A program made the translations under genes and the position numbers. The notes under the pieces were generated by a model that was not told where the DNA came from, ran no database searches, and saw only the letters and a list, made by a program, of their open reading frames with translations. A stretch of 64,000 nt of DNA from Nonomuraea candida (GTDB taxonomy: Bacteria > Actinomycetota > Actinomycetes > Streptosporangiales > Streptosporangiaceae), in the NCBI RefSeq assembly GCF_000725485.1, contig NZ_JOAG01000016.1, forward strand, positions 80,704 through 144,703. The letters are read 5' to 3'. Below are positions 9,797-17,959 of the stretch, one piece after another. Numbering within the stretch: position 1 is the stretch's first letter; the number at the start of each line of letters is the position of its first letter.

Positions 9797-10659
9797 GCCG
9801 CTACGCGAACTCGACCGACCTCCGGCGGGCTCTGGAGGCCAGGCTCAAGCGCCAGGCCGACGAAAGTGCCACCGACCTCAGCCGATTGCGAAGAATCGCG
9901 GTGTTCGACCGGATATCCGCAAGGCTGAGTGTCGTCGAAGGCCGCTGGGTCCTCAAGGGCGGCACGTCCCTGGAATTTCGCCTCGGAGGGCGGGCACGTG
10001 CCACGAAGGACCTTGACCTGGCGCTGCGGGACGACTCCTGCGATGGGGAGGCCCTGCGCGAAGAGCTGATCGAGACTCTGGCGAACGATGTCGATCGGGA
10101 TGGGTTCATGTTCTCGGTCGGACGGCCCATCGCGTTGGACGTTGACGCGGCCGGACGGCCAGGCTGGAGGTTCTCGGTCGACAGCACTCTTGCCGGCAAG
10201 ACCTTCGCGCAGATCCGGCTGGACATCGTGCGGCGTGACGAGGAACTCGCGGCCGTCGAACGCATCCTCCTGCCCGGTGTGCTCGCGTTCGCCGGTGTGC
10301 CCGCCCGTACGATCGAATCGGTCGATCGCCGCCAGCATTTCGCAGAGAAGCTGCATGCCCTCACCCGTGACTACGACTCACGTCCCAACACCAGGGTGAA
10401 GGACCTCGTCGATCTGATCCTGCTCATCGAGGACGGCCTCCCCCCTGACGGCGGGCTGCTGGAAGTGGTGCAACACGTCTTCGCCGTACGAGGCACCCAC
10501 CTCGTTCCGCTTCTCATCCCCGATCCGCCACCGGCCTGGGAGTGGGACTACCCGAAGCTCGCAGAGGGCGTCACGCACGCGGAGCCGGACCTGTCCACTG
10601 CTCTCGGCCGGTTGCGCGCTTTCTGGAAGTCGGTGCGGGATCGGGGCACGGGCGGCTGA
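9793..10659 (+). CDS. abiEii: AbiEii nucleotidyltransferase toxin
   Basis: 288 aa, GTG start overlapping the antitoxin stop by four bases. Hallmarks of the AbiEii / DUF1814 nucleotidyltransferase are present. KGGTSLEFRLG (GG-T at 56-58) and TKDLDLAL (Asp73, Asp75) are the metal- and NTP-binding residues. A downstream EKLHAL and a KDLVDL motif supply the conserved lysine/aspartate set. AbiEii toxins transfer nucleotides to RNA (tRNA in studied homologues), arrest growth and can give phage-abortive infection. All catalytic residues are in place, so it should be active. Confidence 0.93.
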   Translation: MSRYANSTDLRRALEARLKRQADESATDLSRLRRIAVFDRISARLSVVEGRWVLKGGTSLEFRLGGRARATKDLDLALRDDSCDGEALREELIETLANDVDRDGFMFSVGRPIALDVDAAGRPGWRFSVDSTLAGKTFAQIRLDIVRRDEELAAVERILLPGVLAFAGVPARTIESVDRRQHFAEKLHALTRDYDSRPNTRVKDLVDLILLIEDGLPPDGGLLEVVQHVFAVRGTHLVPLLIPDPPPAWEWDYPKLAEGVTHAEPDLSTALGRLRAFWKSVRDRGTGG

Positions 10660-10736
10660 CCGAGGGCCGCCATCTGCGGACGCGTGCACCGGGTGGCTCC
10701 GCCAGTCACGCCCTGGGCGCCGTCGAGAGCAATGGC

Positions 10737-10955
10737 CTACGCGTCGGTCGTGGGCGTGAGCTCGTAGCCTGCTGCCTCGACGGCGGCTCGTACGTCGGTG
10801 AGGTCGAGGGGGGTGGCGCTGGTCAGCGTGACCGTGTCGTTGGCGACGTCCACCGTGACCGCCGTGACGCCGGGGAGGCGTTCGAGTTCCTCGGTGACGA
10901 AGCCCGCGCAGTGTCCGCAGGCCATGCCGCTGACGGTGTAGGTGCGCGTGGTCAT
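10737..10955 (-). CDS. Heavy-metal-associated (CopZ-like) metallochaperone
   Basis: 72 aa, a single HMA domain with the metal site GMACGHC near residues 10-16 and the fold pattern YTVSGM..VTVDVANDTVTL..AVEAAGYEL. It is likely a cytoplasmic Cu(I) carrier. It overlaps the NTF2-like gene upstream by four bases (ATGA), so both are translated from one mRNA. No copper ATPase or CsoR gene is in the window, which is unusual for a chaperone. Confidence 0.93.
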   Translation of the reverse strand: MTTRTYTVSGMACGHCAGFVTEELERLPGVTAVTVDVANDTVTLTSATPLDLTDVRAAVEAAGYELTPTTDA

Positions 10956-11368
10956 GCCGGCGTTCCCTCCTGTTCGGCGGGTGCCTCGGGCAGGGTGCGG
11001 GTGAGCATGTGGGCGCTGCGCATCCGGCCGTCGGGGGCGAACCGGCCGAAGAAGTGCACGTCCATGGCGAACTGCTTGCCGCGCTGCCGTACGTGCAGGG
11101 TGTAGCGGGCGGCGAGCCGGTCACCGTTCACCAGCGCTTCGTGAACCTCCAGCCGGCCTTCCGGCCGGTTCTTGCGCACCGGGCGGGTGTGGGCGATGAG
11201 TTTGTCCCGATCCATCCGGTGCCCGTCGGCGATCTGCACGATGTCGGGCGTGTGGTACCGGTCGACGATCGCTCCCGCGTCCTCGTCGCTGTTCAGCAAC
11301 TCCTCGGAGAAGGAGGTCAGGAAGCCAGTGATGAACTCGGCGGGGTCGGTGTCGTGGAGGGTGTTCAC
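10952..11368 (-). CDS. NTF2-fold / SnoaL-like protein
   Basis: 138 aa from a GTG with AGGAG five bases upstream. The pattern of an N-terminal helix, IVDRYHTPDIVQIADGHRM, and strands with LAARYTLHVRQRGKQFAMDVHFFGRF is that of the SnoaL/NTF2 cone fold. No catalytic set can be assigned. It is divergent from the TetR gene, with a perfect palindrome in the 75-base gap, which makes it and the coupled CopZ-like gene candidate targets of that TetR regulator. Confidence 0.75.
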   Translation of the reverse strand: MNTLHDTDPAEFITGFLTSFSEELLNSDEDAGAIVDRYHTPDIVQIADGHRMDRDKLIAHTRPVRKNRPEGRLEVHEALVNGDRLAARYTLHVRQRGKQFAMDVHFFGRFAPDGRMRSAHMLTRTLPEAPAEQEGTPA

Positions 11369-11390
11369 GGTACTCCTGTCGCGCCATAAC

Positions 11391-11443
11391 TCTTACGCGC
11401 TGTAAGATATACACACCCCGCTAACTTGGACAAGGTGTAAGAG
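11391..11443. promoter_or_regulatory. Probable TetR operator between divergent genes
   Basis: TCTTAC-GCGCT-GTAAGA (11391-11407) is a perfect 6-base inverted repeat with a 5-base centre. A further half site GTGTAAGAG (11435-11443) abuts the tetR ATG. The right arm of the palindrome (GTAAGATATACAC) could overlap a -10 for the rightward gene. Placement between a TetR gene and its divergent neighbour is the classic autoregulatory arrangement. Confidence 0.65.
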
Positions 11444-12199
11444 ATGAGCTCCTCGCCGCCCCGCGACGCCGCTGACCGCCCTCTCGCCGGCAGCTCCGCC
11501 GGCGACGGCACTGTTGGGGGCGGTACGGCTGGCCCGGTTGGGGACGGCGCCGTCGGCCTCACCTCCGTAAGTGCCGCTCGTGGCGGCACCCGTAAGCGTC
11601 GTGCCGATGCCCGCCGCAGCCGGGCCGCCATCCTCGACGCCGCGGTCCAGGTCCTCAACGCCGACGCCGACGCCAGCGTCGACACCATCGCCACCGCCGC
11701 CGGGGTGAGCCGCCAGACGGTCTACGCCCACTTCCCGTCGCGCGAGCAGTTGCTGGCAGGCGTGCTCGACCACCTCACCCAGCAGACCGTCGCCGCGATG
11801 GACGCCGCCGACCCCGACAGCGGCCCGGCCGCCGAGGCCCTGCTGCGCCTGCTGGACGCCAGTGAGCGCACGGCCGGGCGGTACCCCGTCCTGCTCCAGA
11901 AGATCGGCACGCTGCCCGTGACCGCGCAGGACGACCACGACCGCCACGCGCCGGTCGCCGACCGGCTGGAGCGGGTGATCCGGCGCGGCCAGCGGGCGGG
12001 GGAGTTCGACGAACGGGTCTCGCCGGGCTGGCTGGTCACGGTCATCGTCAGGCTCGCCCACGCGGCGAGCGAGGAGACGGCGGCCGGGCGGATGTCCCGC
12101 GAGGACGCCACCCGCGCCCTCCACGCCACCCTCCTACGCGCCTGCGGCGCCCCCGCCCCCGACTCCGCCACGCCGGCCGAGAGGGTGGTCAACCCGTAG
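11444..12199 (+). CDS. TetR-family transcriptional regulator
   Basis: 251 aa. A Gly/Ser-rich N-terminal extension of about 45 residues precedes a typical HTH (residues about 57-100: SRAAILDAAVQVL, then IATAAGVSRQTVYAHFPSREQL). The ligand domain is all-helical and unassignable. AAGG lies about eight bases before the ATG. Its 3' end overlaps the end of the convergent GntR gene by 11 bases. It probably represses itself and the NTF2-like/CopZ-like pair. Confidence 0.93.
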   Translation: MSSSPPRDAADRPLAGSSAGDGTVGGGTAGPVGDGAVGLTSVSAARGGTRKRRADARRSRAAILDAAVQVLNADADASVDTIATAAGVSRQTVYAHFPSREQLLAGVLDHLTQQTVAAMDAADPDSGPAAEALLRLLDASERTAGRYPVLLQKIGTLPVTAQDDHDRHAPVADRLERVIRRGQRAGEFDERVSPGWLVTVIVRLAHAASEETAAGRMSREDATRALHATLLRACGAPAPDSATPAERVVNP

Positions 12200-12461
12200 G
12201 AGGCCGCTCTGGGCGTGCGATGTAGGTGCCCTTCGCTGGCAGTGTGACCACCAGCCCGCGATCCCGAAGCTCCTGTACGGCCCGGCGCACCGTGCCGATC
12301 GCGACGCCGTATTCCTGCGCCAGATCGCGCTCGCCCGGCAGGCGTGTGCCGGGAGTGAGCTCGCCTGCCTCGACCCGGGCGGCGATGTGGTCGGCGACCT
12401 GGACATAGACGTAGCCGGGGCCCGCTGCGTCGGGGTCGAAGGCGGGCACGGTGCTGCTCAT
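12189..12461 (-). CDS. Small GntR-family regulator (DNA-binding domain only)
   Basis: 90 aa: a complete GntR winged helix (YVQVADHIAARVEAGELTPGTRLPGERDLAQ, then IGTVRRAVQELRDRGLV and LPAKGTYIA) with no effector domain. The length matches the very short GntR proteins of actinomycetes, some of which (KorSA type) repress genes of integrative elements. GTGAGG precedes the ATG. It is divergent from the 95-aa gene, with palindromes and direct repeats between them, so it probably controls that gene and itself. Confidence 0.9.
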   Translation of the reverse strand: MSSTVPAFDPDAAGPGYVYVQVADHIAARVEAGELTPGTRLPGERDLAQEYGVAIGTVRRAVQELRDRGLVVTLPAKGTYIARPERPPTG

Positions 12462-12490
12462 GCCTCACAACAGTAGAACTATGCCCTGCA

Positions 12491-12548
12491 GCATATATAT
12501 GCACGTAGCGGCCTACCGCTATACACCGCTCTATGCCGCTCCTATATT
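12491..12548. promoter_or_regulatory. Palindromes, 10-bp-spaced CCGCT repeats and a -10 box between divergent genes
   Basis: Contains the 12-base palindrome GCATATATATGC (12491-12502) and the inverted repeat TAGCGG-CCTA-CCGCTA (12506-12521). CCGCT occurs at 12516, 12526 and 12536, exactly one helical turn apart. TATATT (12543-12548), a good -10, lies six bases before the ATG of the rightward gene, implying a leaderless transcript. The adjacent GntR protein is the obvious candidate binder. Confidence 0.6.
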
Positions 12549-12554
12549 GGACTC

Positions 12555-12842
12555 ATGACGGAATCCCCTGATTTCCATGGCCCGCACATCGGTCCCCACC
12601 GCCGCGACGCCGAGCTGGTCGACTGGCGGGAGCCGGAGCCGCGCTTCGACCGCGTCCGGATCAGGCGTCACACGTGCGACTGCAAGGCCCGCATCCTGGA
12701 GCTCTGCACGGCCGGCGGGGTGGCCTGGGTGCGCAAGACCGACCGGTTCGAGAGCGGGTCGCTGGTGTGGGAGAGCCGTCCGCTGAAGACGAACGAAGCA
12801 GAGGAACTGTGGCGCAAGCTGCTCGACGGTAAGGCGAGATGA
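12555..12842 (+). CDS. Conserved-type hypothetical protein, 95 aa
   Basis: Soluble 95-aa protein with a CDCKAR..ELC cysteine group (residues about 41-51) and a Trp-rich centre. I do not recognise a family. Its ATG is six bases after a TATATT box, so translation may start at the very 5' end of the mRNA. Four-base ATGA overlap with a 23-codon frame downstream. The divergent short GntR gene suggests tight repression. Confidence 0.65.
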   Translation: MTESPDFHGPHIGPHRRDAELVDWREPEPRFDRVRIRRHTCDCKARILELCTAGGVAWVRKTDRFESGSLVWESRPLKTNEAEELWRKLLDGKAR

Positions 12843-12910
12843 CCAGCTTCGACGACGAGGGACTCGAAGCCGGAAGCTCGGAGATGCGCCGCAAGCACCG
12901 GGGACCCTGA
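12839..12910 (+). CDS. Possible 23-residue peptide coupled to the 95-aa gene
   Basis: An ATGA overlap with the preceding stop opens a frame of 23 codons (starts MTSFDDEGLEAG, ends KHRGP) closed by TGA at 12908. Coupling geometry is good, but the product is very short and nothing is recognised. It may be a decayed remnant of a longer second gene of the operon. Confidence 0.25.
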   Translation: MTSFDDEGLEAGSSEMRRKHRGP

Positions 12911-13071
12911 CGTACGGTTCCCGGACCGGTTCGCCTTCGTGTTCGGCGTGAGACCCGGAGCGTAGGCCTCCCACCGCAGCGGCAGATATGCCGCCCCCAT
13001 GGTGGTCGACATGTCATACTTACGCCCCGAATACACGGTCTCGGTGGTGGGATCGACGGGAGGGGGGTCGT

Positions 13072-13959
13072 GTGGAGCTGCGCGACATCGAGATCTTCCT
13101 GACCCTCGCCGAGGAGCTGCACTTCGGTCGTACGGCCGAGCGGCTGCACGTTTCCGTGGCGGCGGTCAGCAAGGCGCTCAAGAAGCAGGAACGCGCCGTC
13201 GGCGCCGAGCTGTTCGCCCGGAACAGCCGCAACGTACGGCTGACGCCGGTGGGCGAGCGGCTCCGCGACGACCTGCGCCACCTGTACCAAGGGCTGACGC
13301 AGAGCCTGGAGCGGGCCCGGCTGGCGGCCAGGGGCAAGACCGGTACGCTCCGGGTGAGCCTGTTCCCGATCAACGTTCAGGAGCTGCGCCGCTACTGGGA
13401 GACCTTCCGCTCCCGGCACCCCCAGTGGGAGCTGCGGCTGCGGATGTCGAGCTATTCGGACCCGTTCGCGCAGTTGCGCGACGGGGAGGCGGACGTCCTG
13501 GTCACCTGGCCGCCCGGGGAGGAGCCCGACCTGACCGTGGGGCCGCTGCTGTGCGCCGAGCCGAGGGTGCTGGCCGTGGCCGCCGACAACCCCCTCGCCA
13601 AGCGGTCCACGGTACGGCTGGACGCGCTCGGCGACCACCGGCACGTGGCCGTGGAGCCGGCGCCCGACGAATGGTTCAACCGATACGTTCCCGAGCTCAC
13701 CCCGAAGGGCCGGGTGATCGAACGCGGGACCGTCGTGCACCGCGTCGAGGACATCTTCATCCACACGGCCATGGGGGAGACCGTCTCCCTGTTCCCGGCC
13801 CACATGACGCGCTACTACCCGCAGCCCGGCATCGTGTACCTGCCCGTCACGGACATGGAGGCGCTGCCGTACGCGCTGGTGTGGCGCACCGAGGCGGAGA
13901 ACGACATGATCACGGCCCTCGCCCGCGTGGTGCGCGAGCTGGGGCCGCTGCCCGGCTGA
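13072..13959 (+). CDS. LysR-family transcriptional regulator
   Basis: 295 aa from the GTG at 13072, with GGGAGGGGGG just upstream. The frame is open further left, but the fold begins here with ELRDIEIFLTLAEELHFGRTAERL, the canonical LysR HTH, completed by VSKALKKQERAVGAELF and LTPVGERL. The effector domain (about 90-290) is the periplasmic-binding-like type. No divergent target is adjacent; the downstream VOC and hydrolase genes are candidates. The 160 bases upstream hold CGGCA-GATA-TGCCG, a possible operator. Confidence 0.93.
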   Translation: MELRDIEIFLTLAEELHFGRTAERLHVSVAAVSKALKKQERAVGAELFARNSRNVRLTPVGERLRDDLRHLYQGLTQSLERARLAARGKTGTLRVSLFPINVQELRRYWETFRSRHPQWELRLRMSSYSDPFAQLRDGEADVLVTWPPGEEPDLTVGPLLCAEPRVLAVAADNPLAKRSTVRLDALGDHRHVAVEPAPDEWFNRYVPELTPKGRVIERGTVVHRVEDIFIHTAMGETVSLFPAHMTRYYPQPGIVYLPVTDMEALPYALVWRTEAENDMITALARVVRELGPLPG

Positions 13960-14096
13960 GACCGTCAACCGTGGGTTAACGACCATTGCGACAGTCGTCG
14001 TTGATCCGCGGTGCCGCCCGGCAGGATGCTTGACCCGTCCGAAGAACAGACCTTCTGGGAGGTGGATGGGGACATGCACTTTTCTGGTGCCGTGGG

Positions 14097-14477
14097 GTGA
14101 ACATCATCTCTTCCGCGGTGTCCCTGACCGTCGCCGACCCGGCCGCGTCCAGCCGGTTCTTCACCGGCCATCTCGGCTTCCGGGAGATCCTGACCGGTGA
14201 CGGGTTCATCGTGCTCGGTCGTGACGACGGGGCCGCCGACCTGGTCCTGGAGGAGCGCGACCCCGAGCGGTGGCGGCCGGGGCAGGGGCCGGCGGACGTG
14301 CGCGTGGTGTTCACGGTCACCGGACTGGCCGCCGAGTACGAGCGGCTGCGCCGTGAAGGCGCCACCATCACCATCCCGCTCCGGCGGGAGCCGTGGGGTG
14401 AGCTGCTGACGCAGCTCACCGACCCCAACGGCGTGACGATCCAGCTCATCGAGTGGATCTCCCCGATCACGGACTGA
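14097..14477 (+). CDS. VOC-superfamily (glyoxalase/bleomycin-resistance fold) protein
   Basis: 126 aa, GTG start; the ribosome site is weak. Paired beta-alpha-beta-beta-beta modules are visible: VSLTVADPAASSRFFTGHLGF... and VVFTVTGLAAEYERLRREGATI ... LTQLTDPNGVTIQLIEW. The C-terminal 'DPNG..IQLIEW' glutamate is a typical metal ligand. Substrate unknown. It follows the LysR gene by 137 bases with no terminator seen. Confidence 0.85.
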   Translation: MNIISSAVSLTVADPAASSRFFTGHLGFREILTGDGFIVLGRDDGAADLVLEERDPERWRPGQGPADVRVVFTVTGLAAEYERLRREGATITIPLRREPWGELLTQLTDPNGVTIQLIEWISPITD

Positions 14478-14751
14478 CCACGGGACCGGCCGCTCCGGCC
14501 GGTCAAGGCCGTGCCGGTCAGGCCGTGCCGGGCCCGTTCGCTGCCCCGTTTCGCCATCCCTTTTCCCTGGTCACGGGCACCGCCATGCCCCGCGGTGCCC
14601 GTGTCAGTGATGGCGTCAGGACGGTGACGGTCCCGTATCAGGGCGATCGGCGACGCTGAATGACATCAGCCGCCGGGTGATGGCGGACAAGTCCCGCAAG
14701 CATCGCCGGCGGGTTTCACCAGAACGACAACGATGGCAAGGAGAATTGACG

Positions 14752-15975
14752 ATGGGAAACAACGGCTTCTCGGTGGCGGGGCTGCGCAGGGTGCGTGACG
14801 TGCTGGCGCGGCATGTCGACTCCGGGCGGATCCCGGGCGTGGTCGCGCTGTTCAGCCGGGGCGGTGAGACGCACGTCGAGACGCTCGGCACCATGCGGCA
14901 CGACGGTGGCGCGCCGATGCGCCGGGACACGATCTTCCGGATGGCGTCCACGTCCAAGCCGGTGTCGATCGCGGCGGCGATGGTGCTGCTGGACGAGTGC
15001 CGGCTGCGGCTGGACGACACGGTGGACGAGTGGCTGCCGGAGCTGGCCGACCGCCGCGTGCTGACGCGGCTCGACGCGGAGCTGGACGACACCGTGCCGG
15101 CGCGCCGGCCGATCACCGTACGGGACGTGCTGACCTCCACGTTCGGGCTCGGCATGGACATGACCGCGCTGGGCACCCCGATCCTGAACGCGATCTTCGA
15201 GAGGGGGCTCACCCCCAACCTGCCGGTGCCGGTGCCCGAGCAGGACGAGTGGATGCGCCGCCTGGGCGAGCTGCCGCTGATGCACCAGCCCGGCGAGCAC
15301 TGGCAGTACCAGATCAGCAGCGACCTGGTCGGCGTGCTCGTCTCCCGGGTCACCGGCCGCTCCTTCGAGGACTTCCTGCGCGAGCGCGTCTTCGAGCCCC
15401 TCGGCATGAAGGACACCGGCTTCCACGTGCCCGCCGACCAGATCGACCGCCTGCCGACGCTGTACGCGCCGGACCCCGCCAGCGGCGAGTTCCTGGTCTG
15501 GGACGAGGCCAAGGGCGGGCGCTGGAGCGAGGCCCCGGCGTTCCAGGGCGGCGGCGGCGGGCTGGTCTCCACGGCCGACGACTACCACGCCTACTTCCGG
15601 ATGCTGCTCAACGGCGGCGTGCACAACGGCAGGCGGATCCTGTCGCGGGCGGCCGTCGAGCTGATGACCACCAACCGCCTCACGCCCGAGCAGCAGGCCG
15701 CGCGGCACGCCCTGGCGGTCAACAACGTGCACATCTCCTTCGGCCAGGGCCAGCAGGGCGGCTGGGGCTTCGGCATGGCGGTGCGCACCTACCGCGGCGA
15801 CTACGCCCCGATCGGCCAGTTCGGCTGGGACGGCGGAGCCGGCACCTCGACGTACGCCGACCCGGCCAACCAGCTCACCGGAATCCTGCTCACCCAGGTC
15901 GGCTACTCGGTGCCGAGCCCGGCCCGGCTGATGAACGACTTCTGGACCACGCTCTACCAGGCTCTCGACGACTGA
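14752..15975 (+). CDS. Serine hydrolase of the beta-lactamase / class C PBP-like family
   Basis: 407 aa. ATG at 14752 with AAGGAG nine bases upstream. The catalytic S-x-x-K is STSK in MASTSKPVSIA near residue 68. A YQISSD segment is a candidate for the YxN site, and WDGGAGTSTYADP replaces the HxG triad with a G-G-A-G version. No signal peptide, so probably cytoplasmic; family members are esterases, peptidases or of unknown role rather than resistance enzymes. The upstream 270-base gap holds only G/C-rich short repeats (GGTCA-AGGCCGTGCC about 14506-14535) and no gene. Confidence 0.9.
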   Translation: MGNNGFSVAGLRRVRDVLARHVDSGRIPGVVALFSRGGETHVETLGTMRHDGGAPMRRDTIFRMASTSKPVSIAAAMVLLDECRLRLDDTVDEWLPELADRRVLTRLDAELDDTVPARRPITVRDVLTSTFGLGMDMTALGTPILNAIFERGLTPNLPVPVPEQDEWMRRLGELPLMHQPGEHWQYQISSDLVGVLVSRVTGRSFEDFLRERVFEPLGMKDTGFHVPADQIDRLPTLYAPDPASGEFLVWDEAKGGRWSEAPAFQGGGGGLVSTADDYHAYFRMLLNGGVHNGRRILSRAAVELMTTNRLTPEQQAARHALAVNNVHISFGQGQQGGWGFGMAVRTYRGDYAPIGQFGWDGGAGTSTYADPANQLTGILLTQVGYSVPSPARLMNDFWTTLYQALDD

Positions 15976-16028
15976 CCGGCGAAAGCCCGTCCACCCGAAC
16001 CCACCAAGACCCCGAGGAGAACCCCATC

Positions 16029-16430
16029 ATGTCGATCACCCTTTCCGAGCAGGACACGCAGACCCTCCGCACCGCCGCGTGGGGCGCCGTCTCGCTGATG
16101 GCCGCCGCCGGCGCGGCCGGCTCGGCCCACAAGGCCGCCACCGAGGCCTCCATCGCCCTGACCTCCGCGACCGGCGTGGTCGGGCACGCGCTGGCCAAGG
16201 CGCCGAAGGGCCTGGGCGGCAAGTCCACGGCGGAGCTGGCCGACCAGGTCCTGCCCGCCCTGACGGCGGCCATGAGCCTGCTGAAGGAGCAGGACCCGGC
16301 CGAGGCCGACAACTTCCGCCGCACCGTCACCGTCGCCGTCGAGTCGGCCGGCCGGCACGAGAAGGGCGACCCCCGCCCCGCCATGGTGGAGATGGCCCGC
16401 AAGATCACGGAGGCCCTCGACGCCGCCTGA
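16029..16430 (+). CDS. Uncharacterised small helical protein
   Basis: 133 aa, ATG with GAGGAG nine bases upstream, 53 bases after the hydrolase stop and probably in the same operon. Ala-rich and predicted all-helical; WGAVSLMAAAGAAGSAHKAATEA suggests a short hydrophobic helix but not a clear membrane anchor. No family recognised. A strong hairpin follows. Confidence 0.75.
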   Translation: MSITLSEQDTQTLRTAAWGAVSLMAAAGAAGSAHKAATEASIALTSATGVVGHALAKAPKGLGGKSTAELADQVLPALTAAMSLLKEQDPAEADNFRRTVTVAVESAGRHEKGDPRPAMVEMARKITEALDAA

Positions 16431-16464
16431 CCCCGCGCGTCCCGCCCCGGCCCCCGGCCCGCCC

Positions 16465-16488
16465 GGCCCGCCCACGCCTGGGCGGGCC
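16465..16488 (+). terminator. Hairpin after the hydrolase operon
   Basis: GGCCCGCCCA and TGGGCGGGCC form a 10-bp stem with a 4-base loop, 34 bases past the stop. There is no T tract, as is common for actinobacterial terminators. Confidence 0.6.
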
Positions 16489-16547
16489 GTTCGCGTTGCC
16501 GCAAGGACGGTGTACGCGGGCCGGGACCGTGCGCGCCGGCCCCGTTC

Positions 16548-16574
16548 ATGCATGGTGCGTTCGAATCCATGCAT
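16548..16574. promoter_or_regulatory. Inverted repeat ATGCATGG / CCATGCAT ahead of the signalling operon
   Basis: Perfect 8-base arms (16548-16555, 16567-16574) with an 11-base spacer (centre-to-centre 19 bases, about two turns), in an A/T-richer pocket. Probable binding site for a dimeric regulator. Immediately followed by AAGGAG and a micro-ORF. Confidence 0.55.
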
Positions 16575-16584
16575 ATAAGGAGCG

Positions 16585-16647
16585 ATGATGGGAAGAGACG
16601 TCACTCCTGGGCCAACTCGCGACCGTGGTTGGCAGTGGGACACCTGA
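16585..16647 (+). CDS. Possible 20-residue leader peptide
   Basis: AAGGAG lies five bases before ATG-ATG at 16585. The frame (starts MMGRDVTPGPTRDRG, ends WQWDT) closes with TGA at 16647, 57 bases before the response regulator-phosphatase gene. The ribosome site is better than those of many real genes nearby. It is too short to be judged by composition. Confidence 0.3.
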   Translation: MMGRDVTPGPTRDRGWQWDT

Positions 16648-16704
16648 GGTGCACCACGGACGGGGTGTTCGGCGCACACGGTCTGGAAGGATGGCAAGGC
16701 CTGC

Positions 16705-17928
16705 ATGGCCCATGCGAGCGAGTACGGCAGACAGCCGAGAGTGCTGCTCGTCGAGGACGATCCGCAGGACGCGTTCATCGTCGAAGAGCTGCTGGCGGAC
16801 AGCGGCCTGTCGGTGCGCCTGGAGTGGGTGCGCTCGGTGGACGAGGCCCGGCGGGCGCTGACCGCGCTGCGTCCCGAGTGCGTGCTGCTGGACCTCGGCC
16901 TGCCTGACGCGCACGAGTTCTCCGCGCTGTCCGCGGTGATCGAGGAGGCCGGCGACGCGGCCGTCGTGGTGCTCACGGGGCTGGCCGACGAGCAGGCGGG
17001 CATGGCGGCGCTGACGGCCGGCGCCCAGGACTACCTGGTCAAGGGCCGGGTGGAGCCGGAGTGGCTGGGCCGCACGCTGCGCTACGCGATGCAGCGCAAG
17101 CAGGCCGAGCAGGCCGCCGTGGCCCTGCACGCCGAACGCATGCGCGCCAAGGAGAACGAGCGCCTCGAACGCGGCCTGCTGCCCACGCCGCTGCTGCACA
17201 GCATGCCGATCGAGGTCGCCTCCCGCTACCGCGCCAGCAGGGGCTCGGCCACGCCCGGTCCGGGCGGGGCGGCCCTGCGCGGCCGGGCCTCGGCCACGCT
17301 GGGCGGCGACTTCTTCGACGTCGTGGAGTCCGACGACAAGGTCGTGCACGCGGTGATCGGCGACGTCTGCGGCCACGGCCCCGACGAGGCGGCGCTCGGC
17401 GTCTGCCTGCGCATCGCGTGGCGGGCGCTGGTGCTCAGCGGCGTGACGGGCGCGGCGCTGCTGCGCCAGCTCGAACGCCTCCTGGAGGCCGAACGGCCGG
17501 GGACGGAGATCTTCGTCACGATGTCCACGCTCGTCCTCGAACCCGACCAGCGCACGGTCAGGATCTGGCGGGCCGGCCATCCCGGCATGCTCCTGCACGA
17601 CGGCGACAGGGTGAAGCTGGCCGAGCCGCGGCACACGCCGGCGCTCGGCCTGCCCGTGGAGGTCGACTGGCACGAGGAGGTGCTGGAGCTGCCGAAGGGC
17701 GGCGGGATCACGCTCTACACCGACGGCCTCTTCGAGCGCCGCCTGCCCGGCGCGCCGGCGCGCTGGCTGGGCGAGGAGGGGATGCTGGAGCTGGCACGGC
17801 GGTACGCGCACCTCGACGGGGAGCGGTTCCTCGACGCCCTGATCGCCGACGTCGAGTCGGTCACCGCCCCCGACGCCCCCGCCGACGACCTCGCCGTGGT
17901 GCACCTGCGCTGGAAAGATCCCGCATGA
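16705..17928 (+). CDS. Response regulator fused to PP2C-type (RsbU/SpoIIE) phosphatase
   Basis: 407 aa. N-terminal receiver domain: acidic pocket VEDD, phosphoacceptor Asp63 in CVLLDLGLPD, Thr in VVLTG, Lys in YLVKG. A helical linker (MQRKQAEQAAVAL..KENERLERGLLP) leads to a PPM phosphatase domain with GGDFFDVV, GDVCGHGPDEA, RAGHPG and the final DDLAVVHL, all metal-binding positions kept. It should dephosphorylate an anti-sigma-factor antagonist when its receiver is phosphorylated. AAGG precedes the ATG. First gene of a three-gene signalling unit with the hybrid-type kinase downstream. Confidence 0.95.
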   Translation: MAHASEYGRQPRVLLVEDDPQDAFIVEELLADSGLSVRLEWVRSVDEARRALTALRPECVLLDLGLPDAHEFSALSAVIEEAGDAAVVVLTGLADEQAGMAALTAGAQDYLVKGRVEPEWLGRTLRYAMQRKQAEQAAVALHAERMRAKENERLERGLLPTPLLHSMPIEVASRYRASRGSATPGPGGAALRGRASATLGGDFFDVVESDDKVVHAVIGDVCGHGPDEAALGVCLRIAWRALVLSGVTGAALLRQLERLLEAERPGTEIFVTMSTLVLEPDQRTVRIWRAGHPGMLLHDGDRVKLAEPRHTPALGLPVEVDWHEEVLELPKGGGITLYTDGLFERRLPGAPARWLGEEGMLELARRYAHLDGERFLDALIADVESVTAPDAPADDLAVVHLRWKDPA

Positions 17929-17959
17929 GTCCCCTGTGTTCGAGGTGGAGAGATCCCTC

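Noticed and set aside
16540..16640. tRNA-like sequence (GTTCGAATCC) near 16557
   Set aside because: The GTTCGAATCC stretch resembles a T-loop, but no acceptor stem, anticodon arm or CCA end can be folded around it; it lies inside the spacer and arm of the ATGCATGG palindrome.
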